From Galaxea fascicularis (Eukaryota > Cnidaria > Anthozoa > Scleractinia > Euphylliidae), in assembly GCA_948470475.1 (NCBI GenBank), contig OX419338.1:35166095-35230094 (forward strand): DNA of 64,000 bases. Reading direction: 5' to 3'. Made by a program: the position numbers and the translations under genes. Below, one piece after another: positions 11,200-23,837 of this stretch. The stretch's first letter is position 1. Each line of letters starts with the position of its first letter. Below the pieces are notes generated by a model. It had not been told where the DNA came from and ran no database searches. It was given only the letters and a program-made list of their open reading frames with translations.

Positions 11200-13185
11200 A
11201 CTCCAAAGATTGCTCGAAAATGTCGGCTTCACAGTTTTCTATGCAAATAAACCGGCTGTAATTTGAAAAGTTCTTGGATACATGGACGTGTCCATGAAGA
11301 AATGTCTGAGGCATAACCGAATGCTAAGCGAAGTTTTGGTCGTGTTTGTGAATATTTGCTGTTTCGAACTTTTGCAAGTGCGAAACGAATCTTGGCAAAA
11401 TTTCGCAAAAAGTTAAAAATTTAAATCGGCCAAACAGAGAAAATTGTCTTCAAAGTGGATCCAAATTTTAAAATATAACGCACTCATAAACAGGATCTGA
11501 GTCTGTTTGCATTGTAAGGCGATAGCGATGCTTCGTCCTGGTTTTCCAAGGTCGCAAATTGTAGGCCAACAAATTGAAAATAACTGTCGTTTTTCTAGTT
11601 TATTTGGCTAACTAAGGGTATGATATCCCTGCCAGAAAACGTGGATTCCTTGAAGGCAAACGAGTTTCATTTGCTACAGAAGAGCTTACGTTTCTTCCAT
11701 ACGAACTTGTGTTTCCTAAATCGAACTTTCGTTTCCTTGAGTCTGTAGACAGACGAAATTTCGTGCAGAACAAACGAAAGTTCCCACCACCTTTCGCTTG
11801 GAGCGTTTAGAGCACCGAAATTTTGCCGTTTTTCGGCGAATTGCACAGTACTGTTGCGATATAAACCTTGTTTGTTTCAAACTTAGTCGATTTAATCATT
11901 TATCACATAAAGTGTTTGCTACGGGCATCCATATAGGTCTGATCGCTTCTTCAAGAACTAGCTGAGCTGCCTAAACGTGTTTCGGCTTTGGCCAACACCT
12001 ATTCACAGTACCACTTACCAGACGAAGTATAAAACAACGCTCCCTAAAACTGGCTGTGTTGCGTGCTCTGAATACTTGGTTGTACAATGTGTTCTTCTGT
12101 TTAGGTTTCACTGTGCATGCGCGGTGCATTCTGGCAACAGCTGCCTTGAGTAGTCAATATGTAATCTTCATCAAAATGGCCATAAACTTCAATAAATTAT
12201 TGCAACCTGAGAAAACTGCAGACAAAAATTATCGTATGCCTTACTGACTGGATTATAATGCGCGCCTTGAATAAAATATCCTATCTGTTCGGTTTCCCTC
12301 TCTTCGGTGTATTTTTTTGTTAGTCTTTTGAAGTTCCTCGATGAAATTTGTGTAATTTTCATTTTGCCGTTTTCATGATCGCAATTTTCGTTGTACAGTT
12401 TCATGGTTGGAATGTTAGTTTATTGCATATATGGAATAAATGCCAAGCGTTGTGCACTATTCGGCGGGTGAACGGTGTGTTAAACAGGAAGAGAGAAGAG
12501 CAAAGGGGTGAAATCAGCTTCACACCGAGTATAATTCGGAATATTTTAGGTTTTTTGTTGACTGTTAATATCCAATTTACTGACAACTGACAAGTCGGCC
12601 CAAAATTTAATTGACATTTGACAAAGAGGATCCCCTATATCACTTTACAAAATGCATTCACGTAAAAATATTGAGACTGTTAACGCGTCACGGACAATTC
12701 CCAAAACTCGTTCACATTCACGTTCACGCAAAAATCAAATATGGGCAAATCACGTTTCACGAGAAAAAAATAATCCCAATCACGTTTCACGAAAAAAGTA
12801 TAGGGGACCCTCAATCTAGTGAACAGATCACCACAATGTGGCAACGCCGGCCAACTTGTGTGTTCACGCAAGATCGGGACTTTCGATTGTCCAAGACTGT
12901 AAACCTTAACCACTACATATGATTTTGCAGAGACAGAAAACTAGGTAATTGTTTTGGTATTCAACTCTGTATTGTTCTTCTTTCTTTAATGAAAGATTAG
13001 TTCACTTGTTGGCCGCGCAAGCATTAGGCTGAAGGGCGCGCGACAACGGTTTGACCCGAAGGTTTCAGTAAGGTAGTGAATGAAATTGCAATTGTACGGA
13101 AATGCATCATGCCAGGCTGAAACCGTATGCGGGTGCATTGATCGCAGACGAATTAAAGGACAAAAATAATTAGACACGAGAAAAC
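11200..13185. other. No supported gene
   Basis: AT-rich sequence with short chance ORFs. Bases 12,655-12,800 contain several ATTCACGT / AATCACGTTTCACGA words, including a near-exact direct repeat at 12,749 and 12,779. Confidence 0.45.
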
Positions 13186-13189
13186 TCAC

Positions 13190-13559
13190 GAGGGGCGAAC
13201 TATTTGATTTTTGAGAAAGGGGTGGGGGGGGGGGTTTGGAAGATTTCTCAGTAGCAAGAACTTTTTTTCCCAACTGACCAACAAGGCAGATTTTTTTTTC
13301 AGTCGAAATGCAGTGCAATATTTTTTTGGAGGGGAGATTATCCCCCGCAGGATTTTTTTATGGTAGACCACAGGTAGGGATGGGCCTTCTATGATTTGTA
13401 ACAATTTTTTTCTTGGCTGCACAACGCATGTATGATGTTTTTTTTTCTCAGACCTGGCCATGCATGGACCTTTTTTCTTTGCTTGGGAGGCTGTAGGAAC
13501 TTTTTTTTCAAAATCTCCCAACCCCCCCCCCCCCCTCAAAAGTCAAATGGTTCGCCCCT
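13190..13559. mobile_element. 370-bp inverted-repeat element with phased T-tracts and G/C homopolymers
   Basis: The ends are inverted repeats (GAGGGGCGAACTATTTGA and its inverse near 13,535-13,559), each bordering a long G or C run (13,220-13,235 and 13,520-13,536). Between them are about nine T-runs of 6-9 bases spaced roughly every 25-45 bp. On the minus strand this produces an open frame with recurrent lysine clusters, almost certainly a by-product of the T-tracts. Confidence 0.75.
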
Positions 13560-15340
13560 TACTTTTGCTAAGGTAAAAACAAACAACTGAAAAACATTAA
13601 ATAGTTCTAAATGCCATTTAATGAATGTATTCGCACGCAAAACTGTAGATCGTAGATCGCACTAGTTTAACTGGTGATGAACATTCCAACGGGCGGATTA
13701 TAAAATTAAGAAAACTTGCACTCCTTTGAAAAAAATAATAATTCAAAGATACATGAAAAAACTCGAGAACAGAAGCCCGCAAGCGGGATTAGCAGGCATT
13801 ACAACGCAGTGAGTCGGTCAGTTCATTTTTATCTATGCAAATACCCCAGTAAACGTGGCAGACTCCAATTCCGATACCTGTCAACAATCTCTGTAAATTT
13901 GTATGCACGTTCACCTTCCCGCATACAATTCCTTTAAAGTGCCCGAGAATCTATCGTTGACAGATCTGGCTGTCCAGTTTAACTAGAATACATGTACGTC
14001 TGAGTTAGAAATGTTTATTATGACACTCCGTACAGTCCGTAAGGCTCCTTCAAAATGGCGTATACCATGCAGAGAATTTGCCATCTGGTACGGCTGGACG
14101 GCAGTTGTAACTTGACCTAACAATTCATGTTAATGTTCTGTCCCAATTTGCTATATACTCAGTTGTGCTTGAACTAACTGCAGTTGCTGTGCATGTTGGC
14201 ACCCTTTTCTTGAATTTCGTCCTAAATTTCTTGCGACTTTTACAAATGTGCTTGTGGAAATAAGTAGCACTAAAGTAGCCCAACTTTTTAACACTTATTT
14301 GGGGCGAGAAGTGGCTCTTTTCGCACAACCCAGAATTTTGTTGCAGAGTTGATCTCGTCCCCAGCTACAGTCTGCGACAAAAAGGTTGAGACACATCTCG
14401 CTCCCCTGCCCTCCCACAATGTTGGTTCATAGAAATTGTGAAGGAAATTGCGTGAAACAACATTAAGAGGGAAAGGAGAGGCATGTAGCAGCTCTTGTAA
14501 GGTCTCACGAGATAGCCTTGCAACCCTTCAGGCGAACAAAAGAACAAACAATACAAACAATGGACCCTATCCCTTAAACAATAGAGGTGCTGTTACCGCG
14601 AAACGAATTCAAATTTTTTCTTTAGTTTATTTCGTGTATGTCGCGTCTACGTGTTAATTAGCTGTCCTTTTTTTGTAGTTTGTATTCCTTCTATTGTTTA
14701 CTTTGTCTTTAGTGTCACCATGTCGTTAATTTCTCTAGTTTTAGGATATAAATTCAGTCTTGTTTGTCAACGTTTTTGTCGCAATTTTTTATGGAGGTTT
14801 ACAAACCAAAACTGTTTTTTTTTCGTTAAGTCAGTGCACCGTTAAGGTAAATGTATTTTTTAACTCTGCTGTACATTTGATCGTTTCTTCGTTTTCGTTA
14901 ATGCATTTTCTTAACTTTGTATTGTTTGTATTTTTCATTTTATCTTGTACAGTACCATAGGAGTGTGGAATTTTAAAATTAAACTGTGTGAGCACGAATA
15001 CGCGTAACTTCGGTTACAGGTGCTACACCGTGCGTGCCAATGAAATTTAGAGCTTATAAGAGCTGTTACAGTACCCAAAGGAGAGCAGCCCAAGGTACCA
15101 AATCTTTGTGTTGTGTGCTGTCCCAAGGAGCTTTGTCGCAGATTGTGGTGGGAAGAGCTGAACGGACCAAAACGAACGAATCAAGTTTACCCCCAAGGTG
15201 CCAATTTTCAAAGCCGGCGCCAGTTTATTAAATAACCATGTTGATGTTGGTTAAAGATATAGACAGAGAGTCACGCACCCAGTTCGTGTCTCCACGTTTT
15301 TAATTCATAATCGGTCATAATCACACTGTGCGTATTATTG
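13560..15340. other. No supported gene
   Basis: AT-rich sequence, T-rich on the + strand at 14,600-14,950. Short frames show no domain. Possible unrecognised dispersed repeats. Confidence 0.45.
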
Positions 15341-15341
15341 A

Positions 15342-15740
15342 CACTTATAGACTCTTCTCCAAAATGGCGGCAATGGCTTTGAATGAGTTAAAATTGAATT
15401 GAATGAAAAACTGATACCAGAAATTGGAAGAGCATCTTTACTTTAGTAACCCTACAAAGTTTTAGCATATCAGGTGTAATAACAGCTGAGAAAATGTAAG
15501 TTGAAATTTGACAAATTTACAGACGTTTGTATGACTGGGGGTATGGCGTACAACCCCAGTCATACAAACGTCTGTAAATTTTTCATTTTTCAACTTACAT
15601 TTTCTCAGCTGTTATTACACCTGATATGCTGAAACTTTGCAGGATTACTAAAGTAAAGGTGCTTTTTCTAATGCTGGTATACGTTTTTAATTTTAACTTA
15701 TTTGAATTTTCGGCCGCCATTTTGGAGAAGGGTCTATAGT
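15342..15740. mobile_element. ~400-bp foldback MITE carrying AAAATGGCGGC at both ends
   Basis: An almost complete inverted repeat with its centre near 15,540 (GGGGTATGGCGTACAACCCC). The arms include TCAGGTGTAATAACAGCTGA and CAGTCATACAAACGTCTGTAA and their inverses. The outer ends carry TCTCCAAAATGGCGGC in opposite orientation. It lies about 0.6 kb upstream of GTPase copy A. No equivalent is seen in front of copy B. Confidence 0.85.
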
Positions 15741-16099
15741 GATTGTAAGAAATGAGAGGCGTACACAGTCTTGCGCTTTCTACTTGCATGAATTTTCTTT
15801 CACCACCCACCCACCCATCCCCAATCACTGTTCTATTGCTCCGCGTATTTAGAAAAGCAGATCAAATTCATCCACAATTCTTCGATTTCACCTACGTGAC
15901 TAGGCGGCCATGTTGGTGGTCAATACAATACATTTTTTTTCGCAAAATTTGCATAAAAATAAAGTTCAGTTCCCAGCTGAGAGACAGACTGTTGTTCTTG
16001 ACCCCCAACATGGCCACCATGACGTCACAAGCAATCCAGCATTAGGCAATTAAGGTTTAACGTGAAGCGGTTTTCATTTGAGTGTCGAAAATAATTCGC

Positions 16100-16369
16100 G
16101 TTTGCTTTGGTTTTGCCTTACTTTACGCTGAGATTAGTTGACAAAACTCACGTCACTTTTTCAGCGAATAAGAAGCAAAACCAGAATCAATCGCGAGTTG
16201 AACGCGCACATTTGCATGTAATTACTTCACATTCTAATTGGCTCACTGTGCTGTCTTATTCTCTTGTAGCTGGTCAGAGTAATTGCCTTGGATTTGTTTT
16301 ACAATACTCAACTGAAAACCGCTCTAAACGGTCTTTTGTATTGTCATTATTCAGCCAATCCATTCTAGG
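16100..16369 (+). promoter_or_regulatory. 5' flank of GTPase copy A, conserved with copy B
   Basis: The last ~270 bases before the start codon are close to 26,160-26,419 in front of copy B. Shared words include GGTCAGAGTAATTGCCTTGG and ACTGAAAACCGCTCTAAACG. No TATA box is obvious. The region probably contains the promoter and 5' UTR, and its conservation suggests both copies are expressed in the same way. Confidence 0.5.
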
Positions 16370-19300
16370 ATGTCAGGAGTAACCGAATCACCCGTTTCCA
16401 AGTATGGCCGAAGTAGCGAGTTTGGCGATGTGTTGGATTTCATTCAATCCATGATCAGCAATGACACACTCCGCCGAGCCTTTAACATTCCACATCTAGT
16501 TATGGTGGGTCGACAGAACATGGCTAAAACAACGCTCATTAATCGACTGATTGGACGTTATCTTCTTCCCATGCGACGCAATGAAACAGCTAATACTCTA
16601 CAGGCTCGAACGACGTACCCCATAATACTCAATCTTCGCAATGGTAAGACGACGGTCGTAGAAGTGACATGCGACATTCCAAATATAGGGGGCAAGGTGG
16701 AAAACCCCTCGGATGATCAGGTAGAGGACTTTCTGAAGCAAGTGTCCAGTCATCTTCCCAAGGAGGAAGGAACTCCAATATCGAAGACCCCAGTTAATGT
16801 GACGCTGCAAGGTAACAGCCCTTATTCATGACGTGCGCCATGTTTTCAGACTCGTAGGTTTAGATGGCAAAACAGCTCACTCAAGGGGCAAACGGGGGGA
16901 TTCGCGGTCCGATTTTCGTACGATCGCGGTAATTTCCAATCTCGCACCCAGGAACTTTCCGTTCTCCTGGGAACGAGGTCGGGTAATTTCAAGTGTAATT
17001 ACTAGTTTGTCCAGCTTTTCACGTGTAGTCGAACCCTGCCATACGACCACCCCATTATTTCAACTTCTTTTTTGTGGCCCAAACTGCATAAGCCCACTTA
17101 TTTTTCCTTAAAAACCCCGTTAATTTTAACGGCCCGACAGTGGTCGTAACGACGGGGTTGCACTGTGTTTGTTCTTGGGTTTTCGGAACGCTAATATTTG
17201 CAAGACTCGTGATACATTGACTTTTGCTCCAAAATATTTGGGAAAAGGTGACCGTTGCGCCGTTTTCGGATAAGAAAACGTTAGTTCACAGGAAATAATT
17301 CTATTGCAGTTTAAATTTTTGGTAATTTTAGAAAAGTCTTACCCCGGAGAGCCCACGTGTCGTTATTTTCCTATCATTCACTATTCGCATGCAAAGTTGG
17401 CTGTCATCGTGAATAAGCGCTGTAGAAAATGATTATTCGCACAAGCGTTCTTACACTGAGTTATTATAACATGTTATTATATGGCTATAATAGTACGCGC
17501 GCTCTGATTGGCTGCTGAGCGGGAAAGATTTTCTTGTAATGACCGGGCATTATGAAAATTTTTCTCGGCTCGACGGCTCTTTTGAGTTGTGAGTAAAAGC
17601 TACGAGTGCGTGGGCGAAAACAACAAAAATATGGACAAAGCACAACTATATTTTCAATAACTGAAAGAAAAACTAGCATACAGATACTTCTTTTGTATGA
17701 GCGACGAGGAGAGCCACAGCGAGCGCGAATTTTATTATCACTAAAAAGGGCATATGATAAAATAATAATTTATTAACCTCGTCCATTACATCATTATGTA
17801 GGAAATCTCAGACCGAGGCCTTGATGTATTGACCAAGCGATAGCAATGTAATGACTGAACGGACGAAGTTAATAAGTGGTATATATATTGTCAGTCAAGA
17901 GGATCCTTGCTGCCGCGATATCAATTCAGGGTAGACTTGACATCCTACCCCCATCCCGAGGTGACTTCTTTCTGTTTCGTTTTACAAATGCGATTTCATC
18001 CCTTGAAAACTAAAAGCCCTGAAACAGTTTAACGCTTGTTGCACATTTATTTGATCGCAAATTTGCATCTTCCTCAGTAAATACTTACGCTTCTGCCCTG
18101 GGGTGTTTCCATCGTTTAGCGGGACTTGCTGATCCGACCAGGAGGTACGTTAAGTTGTCTTGGCTGAAACCACGGGCTGAAACTTGTTGCCCTGGGATGT
18201 CATGATTATGTCGTTATGGAAACCAAAAATCGAACGTTCATCAAAACTCTCGCTTGAAATCTGCTTCTAAAAACAATTAGATCTAACACTAAAACTAAAA
18301 CCTCAAAAGCGAAAAACTATAAGAATCCGTCTCTTCGTAGTTATGTAATCGCTTTTCTCTCCAAAAGTTAATTCCCCCCCCCCCCCCCTTCCTTCAGGAG
18401 CGTTATGCAGCTGTGTGGTGTAAAAAACTCTCAAGACACGATTCTTTCCTCCTTGTTTACCCCAGGCCCCAACCTCACGACCCTCACGTTGGTGGACCTT
18501 CCCGGTGCCCATTTCGCCAATGATGATCCACGAATGAACCATGTGACACAAAACCTTGTGCTGGAGTATATAAAGAAGAACACGAAGAGCATTATTGTTA
18601 TAGTGTCTGAAGTAGGGGACCCCACTGGGGACAGTGCTATAAACCTTGTCATGCAACAGGCCCAGGATTTCAAGAGCCGAACGATCTGTGTGCTGACCAA
18701 ACCGGACAGGCTAAGAGACTCGGATGACATGGGAAGGAAAGTGGCCATGAATGAATCCAGTTTTACCCTTGAGGACAATCGTTTCATTTTGTTAAGGGGT
18801 AGGTTTAAATTTTCTCGCCTTTTTATCGAGATTACATCCACCTGCCCGTCCTCGGCTTAAGGTGTTATTATTTTCTTCTGGTTTGTCTCAACAATGTGGT
18901 GCACGATGGGAAGATAAGGTGGAATACCGACAAATATACAACGGCTTTCCTTTATTCTGATTGGCTGTATTTTCTCTGGCATAAATATATCTGATTAGAT
19001 GTTTTGGCGTGTAGTATCTCAAAATACAAACAACGAGTAAACATTCTCCGCGATACTTCACGCCAAAATGTCTAATAAAAAGTTTTTCTTTTTAGAATTA
19101 TTTGTTGTACAAATAATTCTAGAAAGAAAAACTTTTTTACGGGAAAGTGTTACATGGTTTTGTGTAACACGTGCGGGGAGAAATATGACAGCCAAAGTGT
19201 AAAACAGGTTTTCCACAGTACAAATAATCAAATGTGTAATATCGCGGAATGTTTGTACTCGTCTCATGGGTTTTCTGTTCAATAACTATCAGAGTTTGAT

Positions 19301-22300
19301 AATAAATGTACATAGACATCCTCATACTTTGGTATATTCTTCGTAAACGTAGTTAAAATTGTAATTTAATAATCCTAATTTGCTTTTCTGTTTTAGTCAT
19401 GCAAATAAGACCACATGTATCCTATTTAAAATGGTTGAAATTAAAGGGTTTACTTTAATTCCACAAACAGGCAAAGATGGTACAGACGAGAACGAGAAAG
19501 ACTGGGATGCAGAAACAACCCGTTTGAAGGAGAAAGAGTGGTTTGCGCGACATCCTCAGTACAAGGGTATTCCGCACCTGTGTGGAATTGATAGACTGAT
19601 GGAGACCATGATTTCTCTACTGGCAGATAAGATGATCACAGAGATTCCGATATTAGTCCGAGATATGAAAAATCGAAAGACGGAGGTGAGTACGGAAAAA
19701 CAATACTGAACGTAAACGTGTAACGATTCTAACTGATGACTTCCCGTGCGTTCCGGCCGACCGCCGACCGGTTACCTCAGTTGGTAGAGCACTGGACTCG
19801 CCCGTACGTGAGGTCGTAGGTTCAAACTTCGGCCGGACCAACACGGAGGGTTTTTAAACAGCTGAAGCGAAGGTGCTGCCTTTGTAATGACATCTGCAAA
19901 TGGTTAGACTTTCTAGTCTTCTCGGATAAGGACGATAAATCGTAGATCCCGTCTCACAACCCTTGTTCATGATAACTTATTATGACGTTAAAGAACCCAC
20001 ACACTGATCGCAAAGAGTAGGGGACGTAGTTCTCTTAGTTGTGGCCTGGCCTCGCCAAATAGTTGCATCGTAGAGAGACTGGATAACCACTCCCCGTGTA
20101 TTTAACGTTAAATAAAATTACCTTACCTCAATCTCAAATAAAATAAGGTTTACAAATAAGTTTAAGTTTATGTGGGTAACAAAATACAAGCCTTGCGGCC
20201 GACAATTGTTCTTACTCCCTGGCTAAATGCCAGATTCACTGGAACGTTTTTGTAACATACGGTACACTGTTGCTACTGAAACAAGTCCAGGACAAAATCA
20301 TTAAATTAGATGCACGGTGAAGAGCTAAAGAAGAGTTCATTTTAATTGTTCCATTAATTCTTGCTTTGTTTCTTTGGGAGACACAATCCGTTAAAGAACG
20401 AGAATTGCAAATGAGGCGTACATAGAGACGAAAAACGCACTTACTAGCCCGATGGCGACATGAAATTGACCGCCTACTTTTCCTCTCTTATTTCCGTTAG
20501 GACATTTGCACGATGACGCCATTTCACTACAACTACCAAAATTCAGTTTGTTTTTCGTTTCTAATTCAAATTTTGTAATCCCATCAGGGTAAAAATAACA
20601 ATAGCTCTAATTAGCACGAGAAAACCAAAACCTAAAGGATTCTGGAAGTTGTAGTCAAATGGCGTCATCATGCAAACGTCCTGTTACAGTTCTCACATAT
20701 TTCACATGTCACATGTAGGGAGTGTATACATGTAGACATTAACTCAACTCATCCCTGGTGATGATTTCCCGTACTCTCTTAGATCTTGGTCACTATTGCG
20801 ATGTAAATACCTCTTATAAACCGACTTCGATGTCCTTACTGTAACTTACGGACCGAGTTTTTCCGGTTGATTTATGGCCCAAGCCCGAAGCGTGCGGGTC
20901 GTAAGTCAACGGGAAAAAACCAGGAACCGTAGCTTACAGTGACGGACCAAGAAAACGAGGTTAGTAAGATTAGGACCCTGTCTGCAACGGCAAAAATGGA
21001 TGGCAATGTCAATAGAGGGTTCTTCCTCATCATATGGACTGGAAAATGATGTAGATCTCATTTTGATTTGTTATTTCTTTGCGCAAGGTTTGAAATATTA
21101 TATGCACTTCTCACCCAAACAAAAGCAAAATTTCTTGCCTCAATTTTTGCTGTCTTCAAGCACGACGGCACGAGAAAGCGGCATCTTTCTCATGAATAGG
21201 GAGAACAGAAGACAACTGAAATTTGTTCGAACGAAAGGTGAGCATTCTGGCGGCGCGAAAATTGGGGCAACTACTTTTTGTTGCCTCCCTCTCTCCCCAA
21301 TTTTCGCTTGGTTAGAATGCAGTAAACTGTTTGAAAGGGAACGCTAGTGCTTGCTACGCGGGCTAATGTCCTTTAAATTCTCTGTCAGCGACGTTTGACA
21401 TCAACTTAGAGACACCACAGGCTTCTCTTGTAGAAGCTACTTTTGTTTACGAGGTAATTCTAATGAGTGTGAGCTTATGTTGGGTTTTAGGTGGAAAAGG
21501 AGCTCAAAACTCTTACTGAGAGCGAGGTGCCAGAGTCGGACCAAGGAAAGGGAGGACTGGTGATGAAAATCAAGCAAACTCTAATCCATGAGCTGCGGGG
21601 GCTGTTGTTTAACAATACGTCTGACATTCAAGGAGGGGAGTTCGTCAGGCATTTGTTTAATCAATTTCATGACCATGTTTTTAAGGTGAGGAAACAATAA
21701 TTTTTGTTTAATCGTGAATTTTTTTATATTTCTACCAGTATTTGGAGAAAAAGGGGTTGCAAAAAAAAACGTGCCGATTATGAACCGTGGACGAGGGTCG
21801 AGCCCATATTAGATGATCTTATCACAGGACTAAAGGAGGTCTTGTAACAAGTTAGAGATTCATTGTAAATTTCCTTTACGTCCTCTCTTTTTCGCTCCAA
21901 AATCAAATAATCAGCGACAAGATGAAATCCTGGATTTTATTTTTTTTTTTTTGTCCTATCTAGGTGGATCCACTTGCTCTGCGTAATGACGAAGAGATTC
22001 GTCGACAGCAACGAAAACTTGAGGGAGTGGGCGCCCCTTTAGGAGACAGCAGTGAAAATAGTCAGCTGCTTCAGAAACTACTGTATGAAAAATACGAAGG
22101 GAAACGCAAAATTGCTGGTGTCAACCCACCTATGACCGTTGGAGAAGCACTTTCAGGTAAAGATACTTTATTGAAAGGAATATATCATGTCCTCTGTTAG
22201 CGCAATTACAATTTTTTGAGCGATTAGCACGTATGGCTGCCCCAACTGTAATCAAATCTACACACAGTGTATCCCCAGTGATGAGCAAATGCAGTCACGG

Positions 22301-23837
22301 ATTTGTAAACGTTCATTAAGGTATTCTGTGGAATTACGTTTTCAACTTCGATCTCATGAGAGTTAAGAGTGTATTTATAAGGCTTTGAAGGAGGGAATTT
22401 AGATATGAAGCAGCCTATTTCAGCAAACAGGTGTGTAGGATAGGCTTAGATTTAAAGAAAAAGTGACCGGGAAACATAAGGGCAAGTAACTTCAAATAGG
22501 GAAACCGCCCCTCGTCACTAAAAACTCAACATGGGAAAAGTTAAGAATGTGTTGTTGACTTTTTTGAAGGATCGAAGTCGTCAATTTATAAAATAAGTGT
22601 TGAGGTGGCAGCTCCAGTTGATCAACTGATACCGATTTCCGAGACCCTTGTAAAGAACGTGGAGCAAACTCTGCGAAAGATAGTCCAGAGTGCAATCGAC
22701 CATAGCATGTCCAAGTTTCCCACCCTTAAGAAAGCAGTTGAGGCAAAAGTGGTCAACAAAATTTTCGAAACCAAACGCGATCAGACTATCCAGTTCATCC
22801 GCCAGTTTATTGAGATGCAGAAAAAGAGTACTGACGTGGTGTTTGCCCCTGTCCCATTTCCAAATGAAATAAGCACGTGGGAGAATTGCTACATGTACCA
22901 AAACAAGACCTACTCCACTCACCCTTGCATGTCATCTCGAACCATGAATCAGATGAAGCACCTGACCAAAAAGCTGTATCCTGAGCAAATGATGTCTGAG
23001 GTAGAGAGCAGCGATTTGCAAGGAAGCTACAAGGTTAGAGAGTTGACTGAGAGCATCGCAGATACATATTGTACTAAGCTTACAAAGATGCAATAACAAA
23101 ACCTAAAAACAAATCCATGTTGGATTTGTACCTAGTCTCAAAATTCTTTTTTCGTGGGATGCCTGTGGCCCCCCACGGTGAAAATTTGGTCGAGTTTCCT
23201 TTTTTTGTTCTTCGTATCCACAAATTGCAACGTTTTTTTTAAAGTTTCTCGTACCCCGTTTCCCGCGGGAAGTTTTGTGACAATAAAAGACATCTCTCTC
23301 CCATTGTCCCGTTCAGAGGTTTGAACCGCCAAAGGTCTTCCAAAATTAGTTAATTACTTAGCTTAGAGCCGTGCATGCTTCACAGAAGTTTCCATCGAAG
23401 AGAGGTCTGTTTCTCTTATCACTTCACATAGGTGTCCACCAAACAGTGGGGTCCTCGTACAAGGGATCACCCTCTTAGAAAAGTTTAAAAGTTGTTGCAT
23501 TTTTTCTCCTAATGTTCAGGACCGCGAGGATATGAAGAAAATAAAACAGAACGTAGTGCGCTGTTTTAACGTAATAAAGATGAACGTGTGTGACACGGTT
23601 CCTCGCTGCATCCTGCATTTCTTCATCACACAGCTCGTGGATGACCTTGGCCGCGCCTTAGAAGAGGAGAACTTGGTCGAGTTTTTACAAGAGAAGCAGG
23701 AAATCCGGGACCGGAGGAACCTGTGCAGGGCCCAGTTATCTGCTCTGGAGCAGGCTCTGCCTCGTACTGACAACGTGCTGGAGAAACTGCTGCGCATGCG
23801 GAAAGGGCCAACAAGGGGCAAACAGCTTAACTTTTAG
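16370..23837 (+). CDS. Mx/dynamin-like large GTPase, copy A (7 exons)
   Basis: Exons 16370-16811, 18466-18798, 19471-19685, 21491-21685, 21964-22156, 22570-23033 and 23520-23837 join in frame to 719 aa. The start is the ATG at 16,370 in a flank conserved with copy B. The G domain carries a G1-like GRQNMAKT (47-54), Thr81/Thr82 in the G2 area, G3 DLPG (158-161) and G4 TKPD (225-228; TKPD is the Mx form). A helical middle/stalk follows (GIDRLMETMISLLADK..). The last ~105 aa resemble a GTPase effector domain. No PH or proline-rich region is seen, as in Mx and unlike classical dynamin. Mx/dynamin proteins are membrane- or ribonucleoprotein-associated mechano-GTPases, and vertebrate Mx is antiviral; that role here is only inference. 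The P-loop has AKT where the family has GKS/T. The exon 5 end differs from copy B. Family call firm, Mx subgroup likely. Confidence 0.88.
17475..17888. mobile_element. Copy-A-specific insertion in intron 1
   Basis: The aligned intron of copy B runs straight from TTATTATCACATG to ATTGTCAGTCAAGAGG (27,390-27,417). Copy A has ~410 extra bases at this point. The insert contains CTCTGATTGGCTGCTGAGCG and ends near TAAGTGGTATATATATTG. It is a post-duplication insertion of a probable non-autonomous element. Its termini are AT-rich and not sharply defined. Confidence 0.6.
18992..19140. repeat. Pair of adjacent hairpins in intron 2 of copy A
   Basis: One stem pairs TTAGATGTTTTGGCGTG (near 18,996) with CACGCCAAAATGTCTAA (near 19,060). 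The next pairs AAAAGTTTTTCTTT..AGAATTATTTGT with its inverse up to 19,140. Probably remnants of foldback elements. Confidence 0.65.
19768..20130 (+). mobile_element. tRNA-derived SINE in intron 3 of copy A
   Basis: A tRNA-like head has an A-box-like ACCTCAGTTGGTAGAGC (19,774-19,790) and a B-box-like GGTTCAAACTTC (19,819-19,830) with correct spacing. A tRNA-unrelated body follows (TTAAAGAACCCACACACTGA near 19,988) and it ends near GTTAAATAAAATTACC. The same element occupies the same intron position in copy B, so it inserted before the duplication. Confidence 0.8.
20496..20687. mobile_element. ~190-bp MITE specific to copy A (intron 3)
   Basis: Inverted ends of ~38 bp: GTTAGGACATTTGCACGATG and the complement of CATCATGCAAACGTCCTGTT, both followed inward by ACGCCATTT.ACTACAACT. 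It is absent from the matching intron of copy B, hence a post-duplication insertion or a loss from B. Confidence 0.75.
20832..20945. repeat. Imperfect inverted repeat in intron 3 of copy A
   Basis: TCCTTACTGTAACTTACGGA near 20,832 pairs with the complement of CGTAGCTTACAGTGACGGA near 20,927, with further pairing through CCGGTTGA/TCAACGGG. Possible small foldback element. Confidence 0.55.

Noticed and set aside
13186..13539. Lysine-rich protein gene on the minus strand
   Set aside because: The lysine clusters are simply the translated T-tracts of an inverted-repeat element. There is no start context or domain.
18431..18841. Long minus-strand ORFs opposite GTPase exon 2 (also 27,801-28,202)
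   Set aside because: These are antisense shadows of a highly conserved coding exon.
19769..19843. Functional tRNA gene in GTPase intron 3
   Set aside because: Only the A- and B-box-like parts are preserved, a SINE body follows directly, and the same unit occurs in copy B.
23516..23821. Minus-strand ORF opposite GTPase exon 7 (also 33,611-33,916)
   Set aside because: Antisense shadow of the effector-domain exon; Ser/Arg-rich by codon reversal.
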